A DNA stretch of 64,000 nt, taken from assembly GCA_963169665.1 (NCBI GenBank), contig CAUJET010000155.1, positions 62,001 to 126,000 on the forward strand, given 5' to 3'. Source of the DNA: Actinomycetota bacterium. Lineage in GTDB: Bacteria > Actinomycetota > Acidimicrobiia > Acidimicrobiales > Ilumatobacteraceae. Every line of letters begins with the position of its first letter. Position 1 is the stretch's first letter. Position numbers and translations under genes: made by a program. This document shows positions 24,991-32,819 of this stretch, one piece after another. The notes below the pieces were generated by a model that worked only from the letters and a program-made list of their open reading frames with translations, did no database searches and was not told the DNA's origin.

Positions 24991-27900
24991 ATGGGGCAAC
25001 CGGGGTCGGCAGACGTGAGGCCATCGCTCGCGCCCGTCGGGCCCGTCGGCGACGAATCGGCAGCGGTCCCCAGTGGTCGACTCGTGCTCGTCGTGCTGGT
25101 CACCGTGTTCGCGGGCGTCTCCACCGAGACAGCCCTCCACGGCACCGACCTCGAGCGCTGGGGTGCCGCATCGAACACCGCCCTCGTCGTCGCAGCGGGT
25201 GTCGCGACACTGTCGATGTCGTGGCGATCGACCGTCGACCGTCGCGCCATCGCCCGACTGTTCGCCCTCGCCACCGGCTCGTGGGCCCTCGCTCAACTGC
25301 TGCGGGTGACGATGCACGTGGGATGGGGCGTGGACGCCTGGCCGACCGCCGTCGACGCCTCGTTCGTGGTCACCCCGCTGCTCGTGCTCGGCGCGTTGCT
25401 CATCCGCCTGTGGCGGTATCCGTCGGTACGGCGCATGGCGCTCGCCGTCGACAGCCTCGTGATGGCGGTGTCGATCGTGTTCGTCATCTGGGAGCTGTGG
25501 TTGCGCGACCGGGCCGCCGGTCTCGCGGTCGCCGATCAACTGGTGCTCGTCGGCCTGCCCGTCGTCGACATCGCCGTGGCCTCGCTCGCGATCGTGATGG
25601 TGTTCCAGCAACGCTCACCCACGATCCTCGTGATCGCCGCGCTGCTCGTGTGTTTCGCCGCCGGCGACACGATCTCGTCGTTGAGCGGCGGTCCGTTCGG
25701 CGGTGTCGGCGGCATCGCGGCCGTGGTGTGCTGGGGCGCGTTCCTCGTGCTGCTGACCGCGCTCGCCGGCCGTGCGTCGCGCCGGGGCGAGGACAGCCAT
25801 CGCCCGGAGGTGATCCGCATGGTCGCGGTCTATCTGCCGGCGACGGTGTCGATGGCCATGGCGGTCAGCAAGTACCTGATCGGCGACCACCCGGTCAGCG
25901 CGTTCTCGGGCGCGCTGTCGATCGTCTTCGTCCTCGCCGTCACGATCGACCAGGGTGTGCGCGCCTGGGAGAGTTCGGAGTACTCCCAGCAGCTCACCCG
26001 CACCATCGGCGAGCTCGGCACGAAGGAACGCCAGCTGCGCAACCTGCTCGACGACCTCCCCGAGGCGGTCGTGGTGATCGACCGCGGCGGGGTGATCCGC
26101 GACGCGAACGCCGCGGCGCAGCGGCTCACCGCGCGGTCGGCCAATGAACTGATCGGGCGCGACTTCCGCGACCTGATCGCTGCGCCGTCCCGTGACCTCG
26201 CTGCTTCGCTCTGGCAGCACGTGCAGTCCGGGGGAGGATTCGACGGTGCCCCGGTGACCCTGCCGCTCGCCCCGCCGGCGCGACCCGACCTCATCGTCGC
26301 GGTCGACGCGATGCTGCCTGTCCGCGATCCGGAGGAGGTGGTGGTGTCGCTGCGCGACGTCTCGGCCAGCTTGCGCGAGGCGGCGGCACTCGAGCGTGCC
26401 CGTGAACGGTTCCGGCTCGCGTTCCACGGCGCACCGACGGGCATGACGTTGGCGACCGTCGACGCCGGACGCATCGTCGACGTCAACGACACGATGCTCA
26501 CCATGATGCGCACCACTCGCGACGAACTCGTCGGGCGCACGATCCGCGACATCACCCACCCCGACGACTGGGTGCGCAACGACCTGCTGCTCGTGCGCGC
26601 CGCGGCCGGCTCGATCGACGACTACGCGATCGAGAAGCGCTACGTGCGTGACGACGGATCGGTCGTGTGGGCGAACACGTCGGTCTCGGTGTTCGAGGAC
26701 AACGGCGAGCGGCTCGCGATCGCCCACGTCCAGGACATCACCGAGCAGCGTCGCAGCGCCGAGCAGCTGCGGTGGGCGGCCACGCACGACGAGCTGACCC
26801 GCCTGCCCAACCGCTCGCAGTTCACCGCCGAACTCACCGAGCGGCTCGCGGCGGCACCGCTCGGCACCACGGCCGTGCTGTTCGTCGACCTCGACAACTT
26901 CAAGGTCGTCAACGACTCGCTCGGCCACGCCATCGGCGACCAGCTCCTGAAGGGGATGACCCAGCGGCTCCGCGCCGTGCTCCGCGACCACGACATGCTC
27001 AGCCGCTTCGGCGGCGACGAGTTCATCGTCATGCTCAGCGACTACCACGGCGATCTCCCGCCGCTCGCGATGGCCGAACGGCTGCGCACCGAGATCGCCA
27101 GGCCCCTCACGCTCGACGGGGTGGAGCTGTTCGTCACCGGCAGCATCGGGATCGCGGTCGCCGACCGACCCGACGCGACGGCGAGCGACCTGCTGCGCGA
27201 CGCCGACGCAGCGATGTACCGGGCGAAGGCTCGCGGCCGCGACTGCGTCGAGGTCTTCGCCCAGGGCGTGCACGACGCGTCGGTCGCCACCCTGCGCACC
27301 ACCAACGAGCTTCGGCGAGGCATCGAGCGCGACGAGATCGTCCCGTACTACCAACCGATCGTCGACCTCGACTCGGGCGTGCTCACCGGCTTCGAGGTGC
27401 TCGCCCGGTGGCGCCACCCCGACCGTGGTCTGCTCGGCCCCGACCAGTTCCTCCCGATGGCCGAAGAGACCGGGATCATCAACGACGTCGGGGCGGCCAT
27501 CCTGCGTGCATCGCTCGCCCAGCTGGGGCAGTGGCGCGAGCGGATGCCGAACTTCGCCGACCTGTCGATCGCCGTGAACGTGAGCAGCAGACAGCTGCTC
27601 AGCGGCACCTTCCTCGACGTCGTCTCCGAGGCGCTGGCCGAGTCCGGTGTGCCCGCCGGCTCGCTGTGGCTCGAGATCACCGAGACCGCCCTCATGGCCG
27701 ACGTGAAGGCCGCGTCGGTCGCGCTGCGGGAACTGCGGGGTGTGGGCCTGCATCTCAGCGTCGACGACTTCGGAACGGGCTACTCGTCGCTCACCTATCT
27801 GAAGCGGTTCCCGGTCGAGGCCATCAAGGTCGACCGTTCGTTCGTGAACGGGCTCGGCATCGACAACGAGGACAGCACGATCGTCGAGGCCGTCGTCCGG

Positions 27901-28059
27901 CTCGGCCACTCGCTCGGCCTCGCCGTGGTGGCCGAGGGTGTGGAGACGCCGCTGCAGCTCACCCGCCTGCGCGAGCTCGGCTGCGATCGCGGCCAGGGCT
28001 ACCTCTTCGGCCGCCCCCGACCCGCCGAGATCGTGGAAGCAGAACGGACGCTCATCTAG
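24991..28059 (+). CDS. Membrane PAS-GGDEF-EAL cyclic-di-GMP protein
   Basis: A 1,022-residue c-di-GMP enzyme. Residues 30-320 form a membrane sensor of about eight helices. Two PAS domains follow (about 345-460 and 470-590). The GGDEF domain keeps an intact active site (GGDEF 674-678) and an upstream RDHD inhibitory site five residues before it. The EAL domain (about 770-1022) has EVL in place of EAL, but keeps ExLxR, NVSSRQ, EITET, DDFGTGYSSL and EGVE, so it should be active. ATG 24991 follows GGGGGTGACGC. It stands alone between pcnA and a convergent gene. Confidence 0.95.
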   Translation: MGQPGSADVRPSLAPVGPVGDESAAVPSGRLVLVVLVTVFAGVSTETALHGTDLERWGAASNTALVVAAGVATLSMSWRSTVDRRAIARLFALATGSWALAQLLRVTMHVGWGVDAWPTAVDASFVVTPLLVLGALLIRLWRYPSVRRMALAVDSLVMAVSIVFVIWELWLRDRAAGLAVADQLVLVGLPVVDIAVASLAIVMVFQQRSPTILVIAALLVCFAAGDTISSLSGGPFGGVGGIAAVVCWGAFLVLLTALAGRASRRGEDSHRPEVIRMVAVYLPATVSMAMAVSKYLIGDHPVSAFSGALSIVFVLAVTIDQGVRAWESSEYSQQLTRTIGELGTKERQLRNLLDDLPEAVVVIDRGGVIRDANAAAQRLTARSANELIGRDFRDLIAAPSRDLAASLWQHVQSGGGFDGAPVTLPLAPPARPDLIVAVDAMLPVRDPEEVVVSLRDVSASLREAAALERARERFRLAFHGAPTGMTLATVDAGRIVDVNDTMLTMMRTTRDELVGRTIRDITHPDDWVRNDLLLVRAAAGSIDDYAIEKRYVRDDGSVVWANTSVSVFEDNGERLAIAHVQDITEQRRSAEQLRWAATHDELTRLPNRSQFTAELTERLAAAPLGTTAVLFVDLDNFKVVNDSLGHAIGDQLLKGMTQRLRAVLRDHDMLSRFGGDEFIVMLSDYHGDLPPLAMAERLRTEIARPLTLDGVELFVTGSIGIAVADRPDATASDLLRDADAAMYRAKARGRDCVEVFAQGVHDASVATLRTTNELRRGIERDEIVPYYQPIVDLDSGVLTGFEVLARWRHPDRGLLGPDQFLPMAEETGIINDVGAAILRASLAQLGQWRERMPNFADLSIAVNVSSRQLLSGTFLDVVSEALAESGVPAGSLWLEITETALMADVKAASVALRELRGVGLHLSVDDFGTGYSSLTYLKRFPVEAIKVDRSFVNGLGIDNEDSTIVEAVVRLGHSLGLAVVAEGVETPLQLTRLRELGCDRGQGYLFGRPRPAEIVEAERTLI

Positions 28060-28066
28060 CCGGGGG

Positions 28067-28672
28067 TCAGACGCCGAGTTTGCGGGCGCGGAGCAGCAGC
28101 ACCGTCGGCACGAGCGCGTCGCGCGCCGCCAGGGGTGCGAGCTCGTGGATCACATCGATCCGGAAGTTGCTGCGCTCGAAGCTCATGAACAGCTCGCCGA
28201 TGGAGCGGACCGAGGTGCCGTAGCGACGCTGCGGTACCTCGACGCCGGCGTCGAACATCGCCGCGAACGGATGGGTGAGCGACACCACGAACGACGCGTC
28301 GGGGCGCAGCACCCGATGGACCTGGCGCAGCAGCCGCGGGAGGTCGTCGACGTCGTCGAGGGTCTGGGTGGCGACCACGAGATCGACCGAACCGCTCGTC
28401 GCGAAGCCGAGGTCGGCGAGTTCGCCGAGGTGACACTCGACGCGAACCTCGGACTGTTCCGCCTGTCGACGGATGTCGGCGATGCGCTCATCGCTCGGAT
28501 CGACCACGATCGACTTCGCGCCGGCGAGCGCGAGCGAGATCGCGTTGGCCGGCACCGACGACGGCACGGGGGCGATCCCCAGCTCGATCGTCCGCTTCCC
28601 GCTGACGTTGCCGCACAGGCGGAACTCGCCGTCGTCGGCGACGCCCTTCCCGAACCAGACGTTGGTGCTCAT
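28067..28672 (-). CDS. SAM-dependent methyltransferase-like protein
   Basis: A 201-residue class I methyltransferase-like protein. Motif I is degenerate (ELGIAPVPSS rather than ExGxGxG). The acidic residue after beta 2 (IVVDPSDE), motif IV (VDLVVATQTLDDVDDL) and the LLRQVHRVLRPDASFVV segment are clear. The substrate is unknown. ATG 28672 is the chosen start; the frame runs on to 28813 through a GTCGAGGAGGGC repeat and might be real. It converges on the c-di-GMP gene with a seven-base gap. Confidence 0.78.
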   Translation of the reverse strand: MSTNVWFGKGVADDGEFRLCGNVSGKRTIELGIAPVPSSVPANAISLALAGAKSIVVDPSDERIADIRRQAEQSEVRVECHLGELADLGFATSGSVDLVVATQTLDDVDDLPRLLRQVHRVLRPDASFVVSLTHPFAAMFDAGVEVPQRRYGTSVRSIGELFMSFERSNFRIDVIHELAPLAARDALVPTVLLLRARKLGV

Positions 28673-28811
28673 GGGCCCAGTGTGACCGATCGGGCGCGCG
28701 CCGCTGCGGATCCGGTCCCGGTGCACGAGGGCCCACAGGACGTCGAGGAGGGCGTCGAGGAGGGCGTCCGTCACGGGCGGGCGCACCACCGGGTCGGTAG
28801 CCTCTGTGGGC

Positions 28812-29258
28812 ATGTCGACGCAGGGGCAGGGCCAGGGACAGGGCCAGTTCTCCGCCGGCGCCCTGCGGGGTGCCGGGCGCGGCGTCGTCGACCATCGACT
28901 GGCCCGCCGTCACCTCGTGAACGAGTTCCGGCGCGGCCGGCTGCGCCAGGACCAGGTGTGCGACGCGCACCCCGAGCTCATCCGTGCTGCGCGCAACGTC
29001 GGCACCGAGAGCCGCTCGGCGTGCCCGATCTGTCAGGAGTCCACGCTGCGGCTCGTCACCTACGTGTTCGGCTCCCGCCTGCCCGCCCAGGGCCGGTGCG
29101 TGTCGACGGCCAAGGAGATGGCGGCGCTCAACCAGCGCTCGGACGATCTCACGGCGTACGTGGTCGAGGCCTGCATCGACTGCCGTTGGCACCATCTGCT
29201 GCGCGTGCTGCCGGTCGGTGGGAGCGGGCGACGGGCCCGAACCGGTTCGACCGGCTGA
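28812..29258 (+). CDS. DUF5318 family protein (Rv0049-like)
   Basis: A 148-residue soluble protein with the DUF5318 pattern: VCDAHPELIRAARNVG, then CPICQESTLRLVTYVFG, and VVEACIDCRWHHLLRVL. The CPIC and CIDC pairs could bind zinc. Function is unknown. In mycobacteria the homologue is a few genes before rpsF-ssb, as here, although the ponA-type gene expected between them is absent. The N-terminus has a GQGQGQGQ repeat. ATG 28812 is preferred to GTG 28806. Confidence 0.82.
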   Translation: MSTQGQGQGQGQFSAGALRGAGRGVVDHRLARRHLVNEFRRGRLRQDQVCDAHPELIRAARNVGTESRSACPICQESTLRLVTYVFGSRLPAQGRCVSTAKEMAALNQRSDDLTAYVVEACIDCRWHHLLRVLPVGGSGRRARTGSTG

Positions 29259-29289
29259 ACCCGGCCCGGTTCCGTCTCGATCGCCGCCG

Positions 29290-29862
29290 TCAGAACGGGC
29301 TGAGCCCCATCCGGTTGCGGACGGCGATCGCCTCGCCGACGTGGGCCTGACCGTGGCCGAGCACGGGCCACTGGACGAACCAGTCCACGGTGTGGCCACC
29401 CCACATGCCGAACAGCCAGTCGAGTTCGACCGGGTCGAGCACGGCCTTGGTGGTCAATCGCCGCGGCGTGTCGGGCACGATCGCGAGCGCCATCGCCGAC
29501 AGCCGCCGCAGCCAGCGTTCGGTGGCGTCGAAGGTCGCGTTCACGTAGGTGACGAGGGCGTCCGGTGCCACCGCTGCTGAGACGGTGACCTGCTCGCGTT
29601 CGCCGAGGCCGCTCGACGTGGGCGCGTCGGCGAGTCCGAGCGCCGCTGCGTGGGCGAGGAACAGCGGTGGCTTGTTGCGGATGACGGTGGTGAGTGCGAG
29701 GTCCTGGTGCCGGGCCAGGTGGAGGAGCAGCCAGGTGATGCTCGAGCCGCCGCCGTCGGCCTGCTCGTTCCACCGCTCCGTCGGCACCTGCTGCACCACC
29801 GCGCCGAACAGTCGGCGCCGGAGATCGGCGTGGGAGTCGACGAGCCAGGCCTGCAGATCCAT
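29290..29862 (-). CDS. DinB-like four-helix bundle protein
   Basis: A 190-residue DinB superfamily protein. Expected metal-site histidines are present in LLHLARHQDLAL (about residue 50) and near the C-terminus in GHGQAHVGEAIAVRN. Actinobacterial members are often mycothiol-dependent transferases, so that is a possible role, not shown. It starts at ATG 29862 and is divergent from the rhodanese gene, so both could respond to the palindrome at 29904-29921. Confidence 0.8.
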   Translation of the reverse strand: MDLQAWLVDSHADLRRRLFGAVVQQVPTERWNEQADGGGSSITWLLLHLARHQDLALTTVIRNKPPLFLAHAAALGLADAPTSSGLGEREQVTVSAAVAPDALVTYVNATFDATERWLRRLSAMALAIVPDTPRRLTTKAVLDPVELDWLFGMWGGHTVDWFVQWPVLGHGQAHVGEAIAVRNRMGLSPF

Positions 29863-29903
29863 CGTCCCGACCGTACCGCGTGACCAACGACCCTGTCCGC
29901 CAG

Positions 29904-29921
29904 GATACGCCAGGGGGTATC
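29904..29921. promoter_or_regulatory. Palindrome resembling a CsoR/CstR operator
   Basis: GATACGCCAGGGGGTATC pairs at seven of nine positions (GATAC/GTATC outside, CC/GG inside). CsoR and CstR family operators have the form ATACCCC-n-GGGGTAT. It ends nine bases before the rhodanese ATG, so a bound repressor would block the start. No csoR-like gene is in the window. Confidence 0.45.
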
Positions 29922-29930
29922 TATGGATCC

Positions 29931-30434
29931 ATGACCCATCGCTCGTCCCTGCAGGTCCCCGCACGCACGTTGCGGCGCTCGTTCGCCGTCGTCGCACTGG
30001 TCGCCGCTGTCGGCCTCGCCGCCTGCGGGAGCGACGACCTGTCGAGCGACGATGTCGCCGCTGCGGAGGGCATCTCCGATGCCGCATCGTCGCAGGCCGT
30101 TGCATCGTCGCCGTCGCTCATCGATCCGGCGGCCGCCGCGGCGTTGCTGGCGGCACCTCCGGCCGGACTCGTCGTGCTCGACGTGCGCACGCCCGAGGAG
30201 TTCGCCGCGGGCCACCTCGACGGGGCGGTGATGATCGACTTCCAGTCGCCCTCGTTCGCAGCCGACGTCGTCGGCCTCGGTGAGGACACGCCGGTGTTCG
30301 TCTACTGCCGCTCCGGCAACCGCAGCGCCCAGGCCGTGGCGGCGATGGTGCAGCTCGGGTTCACCGACATCACCGAACTCGACGGCGGTGTCGTGGCCTG
30401 GGAGGCGGCCGGCCTCCCGCTCGTCACCGACTGA
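29931..30434 (+). CDS. Rhodanese-domain lipoprotein
   Basis: A 167-residue exported sulfurtransferase-like protein. The N-terminus is basic, then hydrophobic, with lipobox VGLAACGS, so it should be lipid-anchored on the outer face. The rhodanese domain (about 70-165) has LDVRTPEEFAAGHLDGAV and the active-site loop VYCRSGNRSAQ with the catalytic Cys. It carries sulfane sulfur or binds other thiophiles. I chose ATG 29931; a GTG at 29880 would add residues before the signal peptide and translate through the operator-like palindrome. Confidence 0.9.
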   Translation: MTHRSSLQVPARTLRRSFAVVALVAAVGLAACGSDDLSSDDVAAAEGISDAASSQAVASSPSLIDPAAAAALLAAPPAGLVVLDVRTPEEFAAGHLDGAVMIDFQSPSFAADVVGLGEDTPVFVYCRSGNRSAQAVAAMVQLGFTDITELDGGVVAWEAAGLPLVTD

Positions 30435-30624
30435 TCGCCGCTCGCAGGGTCGGACGACGCCGACCGCTACCCGTGGTCGGGGCCGATGCGTGTGACACCC
30501 CTGTGGTCGACTGGTGCCATGTCGCCGATCACCCGTTACGCTCACCGGGTCATATTCACCCTGCCCCATCACGGGGCCCCGGGCTGCAGGAACAGCATCG
30601 GGTCCGAAGGGAGGTTCCACACGC

Positions 30625-30957
30625 ATGCAGCGTGCCTATGAACTCATGGTCATCATCGACGGTGACCTCGAAGACACCGCCGCCCGGGCGTGGATCAAGT
30701 CGGTCACCGACTCGATCACCGCAGCCGGTGGTTCGGTGCACGGCAAGCCCGACTGGTGGGGACGCCGCCAGTACGCCTACCCGATCAACAAGAAGGAGTA
30801 CGGGTACTACCTCGTGCTGAACCTCTTCGCTGCCGGTGGCGCCCTCGACGAACTCGAGCGTTCGTTCCGCATCGCAGACGACATCGTCCGCCACAAGCTC
30901 ATCCGTCTGCCCGATGCCGAGGCGGAGCGCCGCGGCATGTCGGGGGCTGCGGCCTGA
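30625..30957 (+). CDS. rpsF: 30S ribosomal protein S6
   Basis: A 110-residue S6 protein, with MQRAYELMVIIDGDLED, the WWGRRQYAYPINKKEYGYY core and FRIADDIVRHKLIRL. It binds 16S rRNA with S18, whose gene follows. ATG 30625 lies behind GGGAGG. The 190 bases upstream (30435-30624) must hold the operon promoter, but I see no convincing pair of hexamers. Confidence 0.97.
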   Translation: MQRAYELMVIIDGDLEDTAARAWIKSVTDSITAAGGSVHGKPDWWGRRQYAYPINKKEYGYYLVLNLFAAGGALDELERSFRIADDIVRHKLIRLPDAEAERRGMSGAAA

Positions 30958-31000
30958 CGGCCGCCGGTCCCATCGGACCCCGTCCACGAAGGAGGCCAGC

Positions 31001-31504
31001 ATGGCCGACAACACCGTCACCATCGTCGGAAACCTGACCCGCGACCCCGAGCTCCGCTTCACCACGGGTGGCAAGGGCATCGCCAGCTTCGGCCTGGCCG
31101 TGAACCGTCGCTACCAGCAGAACGGCGAATGGCAGGAGAAGGTGTCGTTCTTCAACGTCAGTGCGTGGGATCAGCTCGGGGAGAACGCTGCGGCGTCGCT
31201 CACCAAGGGATCCCGGGTCATCGTCACCGGCCGCCTCGAGCAGCGCGAGTACGAGACCCAGCAGGGCGAGAAGCGCAACGTCGTCGAGATCGTCGCCGAC
31301 GAGATCGGGCCGAGCCTGCGTTGGGCCACGGCCACGGTCGAGCGCACCCAGCGCACCAACGCCGACGGCGGCCAGGGCGGCCAAGGCGGCGGCTACCAGG
31401 GTGGCAACTCCGGTGGCGGTCGCCAAGGCGGCAGCTACCAGGGTGGCAACTCCGGTGGTGGACGACCGGCTGACCCCGTCTACGGCGACGAAGAGCCCTT
31501 CTGA
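31001..31504 (+). CDS. ssb: Single-stranded DNA-binding protein
   Basis: A 167-residue SSB. The OB fold covers about residues 1-115 (NTVTIVGNLTRDPELRFT, FFNVSAWDQLGENAA). A Gly/Gln/Asn linker contains two copies of YQGGNSGGGR, and the tail ends DEEPF, the acidic tip that binds partner proteins. GAAGGAGG (30988-30995) precedes ATG 31001. It lies between rpsF and rpsR as in most bacteria. Confidence 0.97.
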   Translation: MADNTVTIVGNLTRDPELRFTTGGKGIASFGLAVNRRYQQNGEWQEKVSFFNVSAWDQLGENAAASLTKGSRVIVTGRLEQREYETQQGEKRNVVEIVADEIGPSLRWATATVERTQRTNADGGQGGQGGGYQGGNSGGGRQGGSYQGGNSGGGRPADPVYGDEEPF

Positions 31505-31576
31505 TCCGCAACTGATCTCCACGAGATCCCTCGTCGGGCCACGTCGCCCGGCACACCGTTGATCCGCAACTGATCT
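31502..31576. repeat. 17-bp direct repeat flanking the ssb-rpsR gap
   Basis: TGATCCGCAACTGATCT occurs at 31502-31518 (including the ssb stop) and again at 31560-31576, 58 bases apart, in the 101-base gap before rpsR. A GATC-rich third partial follows at 31583-31587. Function is unknown. Confidence 0.85.
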
Positions 31577-31605
31577 GCAACCGATCGTTTCGAACTGAGA
31601 GACCC

Positions 31606-32016
31606 ATGACCAGCAAGAAGAACAAGGCGCGCGCTCCCCGCGAAGCCAACCCGAAGAAGTTCAAGAAGAAGACCAGCGTCCTGATCACCGAGAAGGTGGA
31701 GTTCGTCGACTACAAGGACGTCAACCTGCTCCAGCGCTTCGTGAGCGACCGCTCCAAGATCCGCAACCGTCGGGTCACCGGCAACGACGTCCAGCAGCAG
31801 CGCGACATCGCCAACGCGGTGAAGAACGCTCGCGAGATGGCGCTCCTGCCGTACACCAAGCGTGTCGCCCAGACCCGTGCGGGCCGCCCGCCGCGCGACG
31901 GTGACGAGCGCCGCGAGCGCGGACCGCGTCGTGACGAGGCCGCCACCACCGATGTGGACGCAGCTGTCGAGACCACGGAGACCGTGGAGTCGATCGAGTC
32001 CGAGGTGGAGGCCTGA
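31606..32016 (+). CDS. rpsR: 30S ribosomal protein S18 with C-terminal extension
   Basis: The S18 core covers about residues 15-85 ([49 protein letters not shown]). It has no Cys, so it is the zinc-free form. At 136 residues it exceeds the common 75-95 by an extension: a basic part ([19 protein letters not shown]) then an acidic Val/Glu/Thr tail. The extension is not needed for the fold. It ends two bases before rplI. Confidence 0.95.
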   Translation: MTSKKNKARAPREANPKKFKKKTSVLITEKVEFVDYKDVNLLQRFVSDRSKIRNRRVTGNDVQQQRDIANAVKNAREMALLPYTKRVAQTRAGRPPRDGDERRERGPRRDEAATTDVDAAVETTETVESIESEVEA

Positions 32017-32018
32017 TC

Positions 32019-32462
32019 ATGAAGGTGATTCTTCGCAACGACCTGGTCGGCGTGGGCAAGCGCGGCGACATCGTCGAGGTCAGTGACGGCCACGCCCGTA
32101 ACTACCTCCTCCCGAAGGGCCATGCCCTCGTCGCCACCGACGGTGCCGTGAGCCAGGCGAAGGCCATGCGCCGTGCCCGCGACCTCCGCGACGCCGCCGA
32201 CCGCGAGTCGGCCCAGACCATCGCCTCGGCGCTGGTCGCCCGCACCATCACCATCACCGCCAAGGCCGGCACCGAGGGCAAGCTCTTCGGTTCGGTCACC
32301 ACCGGTGACATCGCCCAGGCGATCCACGCCCAGGCCAACATCTCGATCGACCGCAAGAAGCTGCACGTCGAGCAGATCAAGACGCTCGGCACGTACAGCG
32401 TTGCGGTGAAGCTCCACTCCGACGTGGAGTTCCCGGTCAGCGTCGAGGTCGTCAAGGCCTGA
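32019..32462 (+). CDS. rplI: 50S ribosomal protein L9
   Basis: A 147-residue L9 with the N-terminal rRNA-binding domain (MKVILRNDLVGVGKRGDIVEV, GHARNYLLPKGHA), the connecting helix, and the C-terminal domain (KLFGSVTTGDIAQAI). It is the last gene of the rpsF-ssb-rpsR-rplI unit. A hairpin follows at 32477-32491. Confidence 0.97.
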   Translation: MKVILRNDLVGVGKRGDIVEVSDGHARNYLLPKGHALVATDGAVSQAKAMRRARDLRDAADRESAQTIASALVARTITITAKAGTEGKLFGSVTTGDIAQAIHAQANISIDRKKLHVEQIKTLGTYSVAVKLHSDVEFPVSVEVVKA

Positions 32463-32476
32463 TCCCGGTCCGGCCA

Positions 32477-32491
32477 GGCCCTCGCAGGGCC
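32477..32491 (+). terminator. Hairpin after rplI
   Basis: GGCCCT-CGC-AGGGCC forms a six-base-pair stem 15 bases after the rplI stop, without a T-run. It could end or stabilise the ribosomal protein transcript. Confidence 0.4.
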
Positions 32492-32518
32492 GGTCGGTAC
32501 GGGTTCGTCCGTCGGAAC

Positions 32519-32568
32519 CCCCGACTGCGTCGTCTTCTGCGTCATCGTCGCAGTCGTCGCAGTCGGGG
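32519..32568. repeat. Long-arm inverted repeat upstream of dnaB
   Basis: CCCCGACTGCG (32519-32529) and its exact complement CGCAGTCGGGG (32558-32568) flank a 28-base loop with CGTCGTC-type repeats. It sits in the 357-base rplI-dnaB gap (32463-32819). The rest of the gap holds DnaA-box-like TTTTCCACA (32580-32588) and no gene. Confidence 0.6.
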
Positions 32569-32819
32569 TCGTTCCATGCTTTTCCACACGTTGCACACCG
32601 CCGGACGGTGGTGGTGCACATCCCCCTCGATCGGGTCTCCCATCGGTGCGGGACCCCTGGTCACCGGTGACAGATCTCGTCATCCCTGTCGTGACCGCCC
32701 TCCACCTGAGAGGCTGATGGTTGTCGTCTCGTCCACAGGCGACGATGGTTGTCCCCAGGAAAGACACAGGTAGTTGGCACTAGCGATCCACATGGTCGTC
32801 CGACGAAGGTGGTGGTCCC

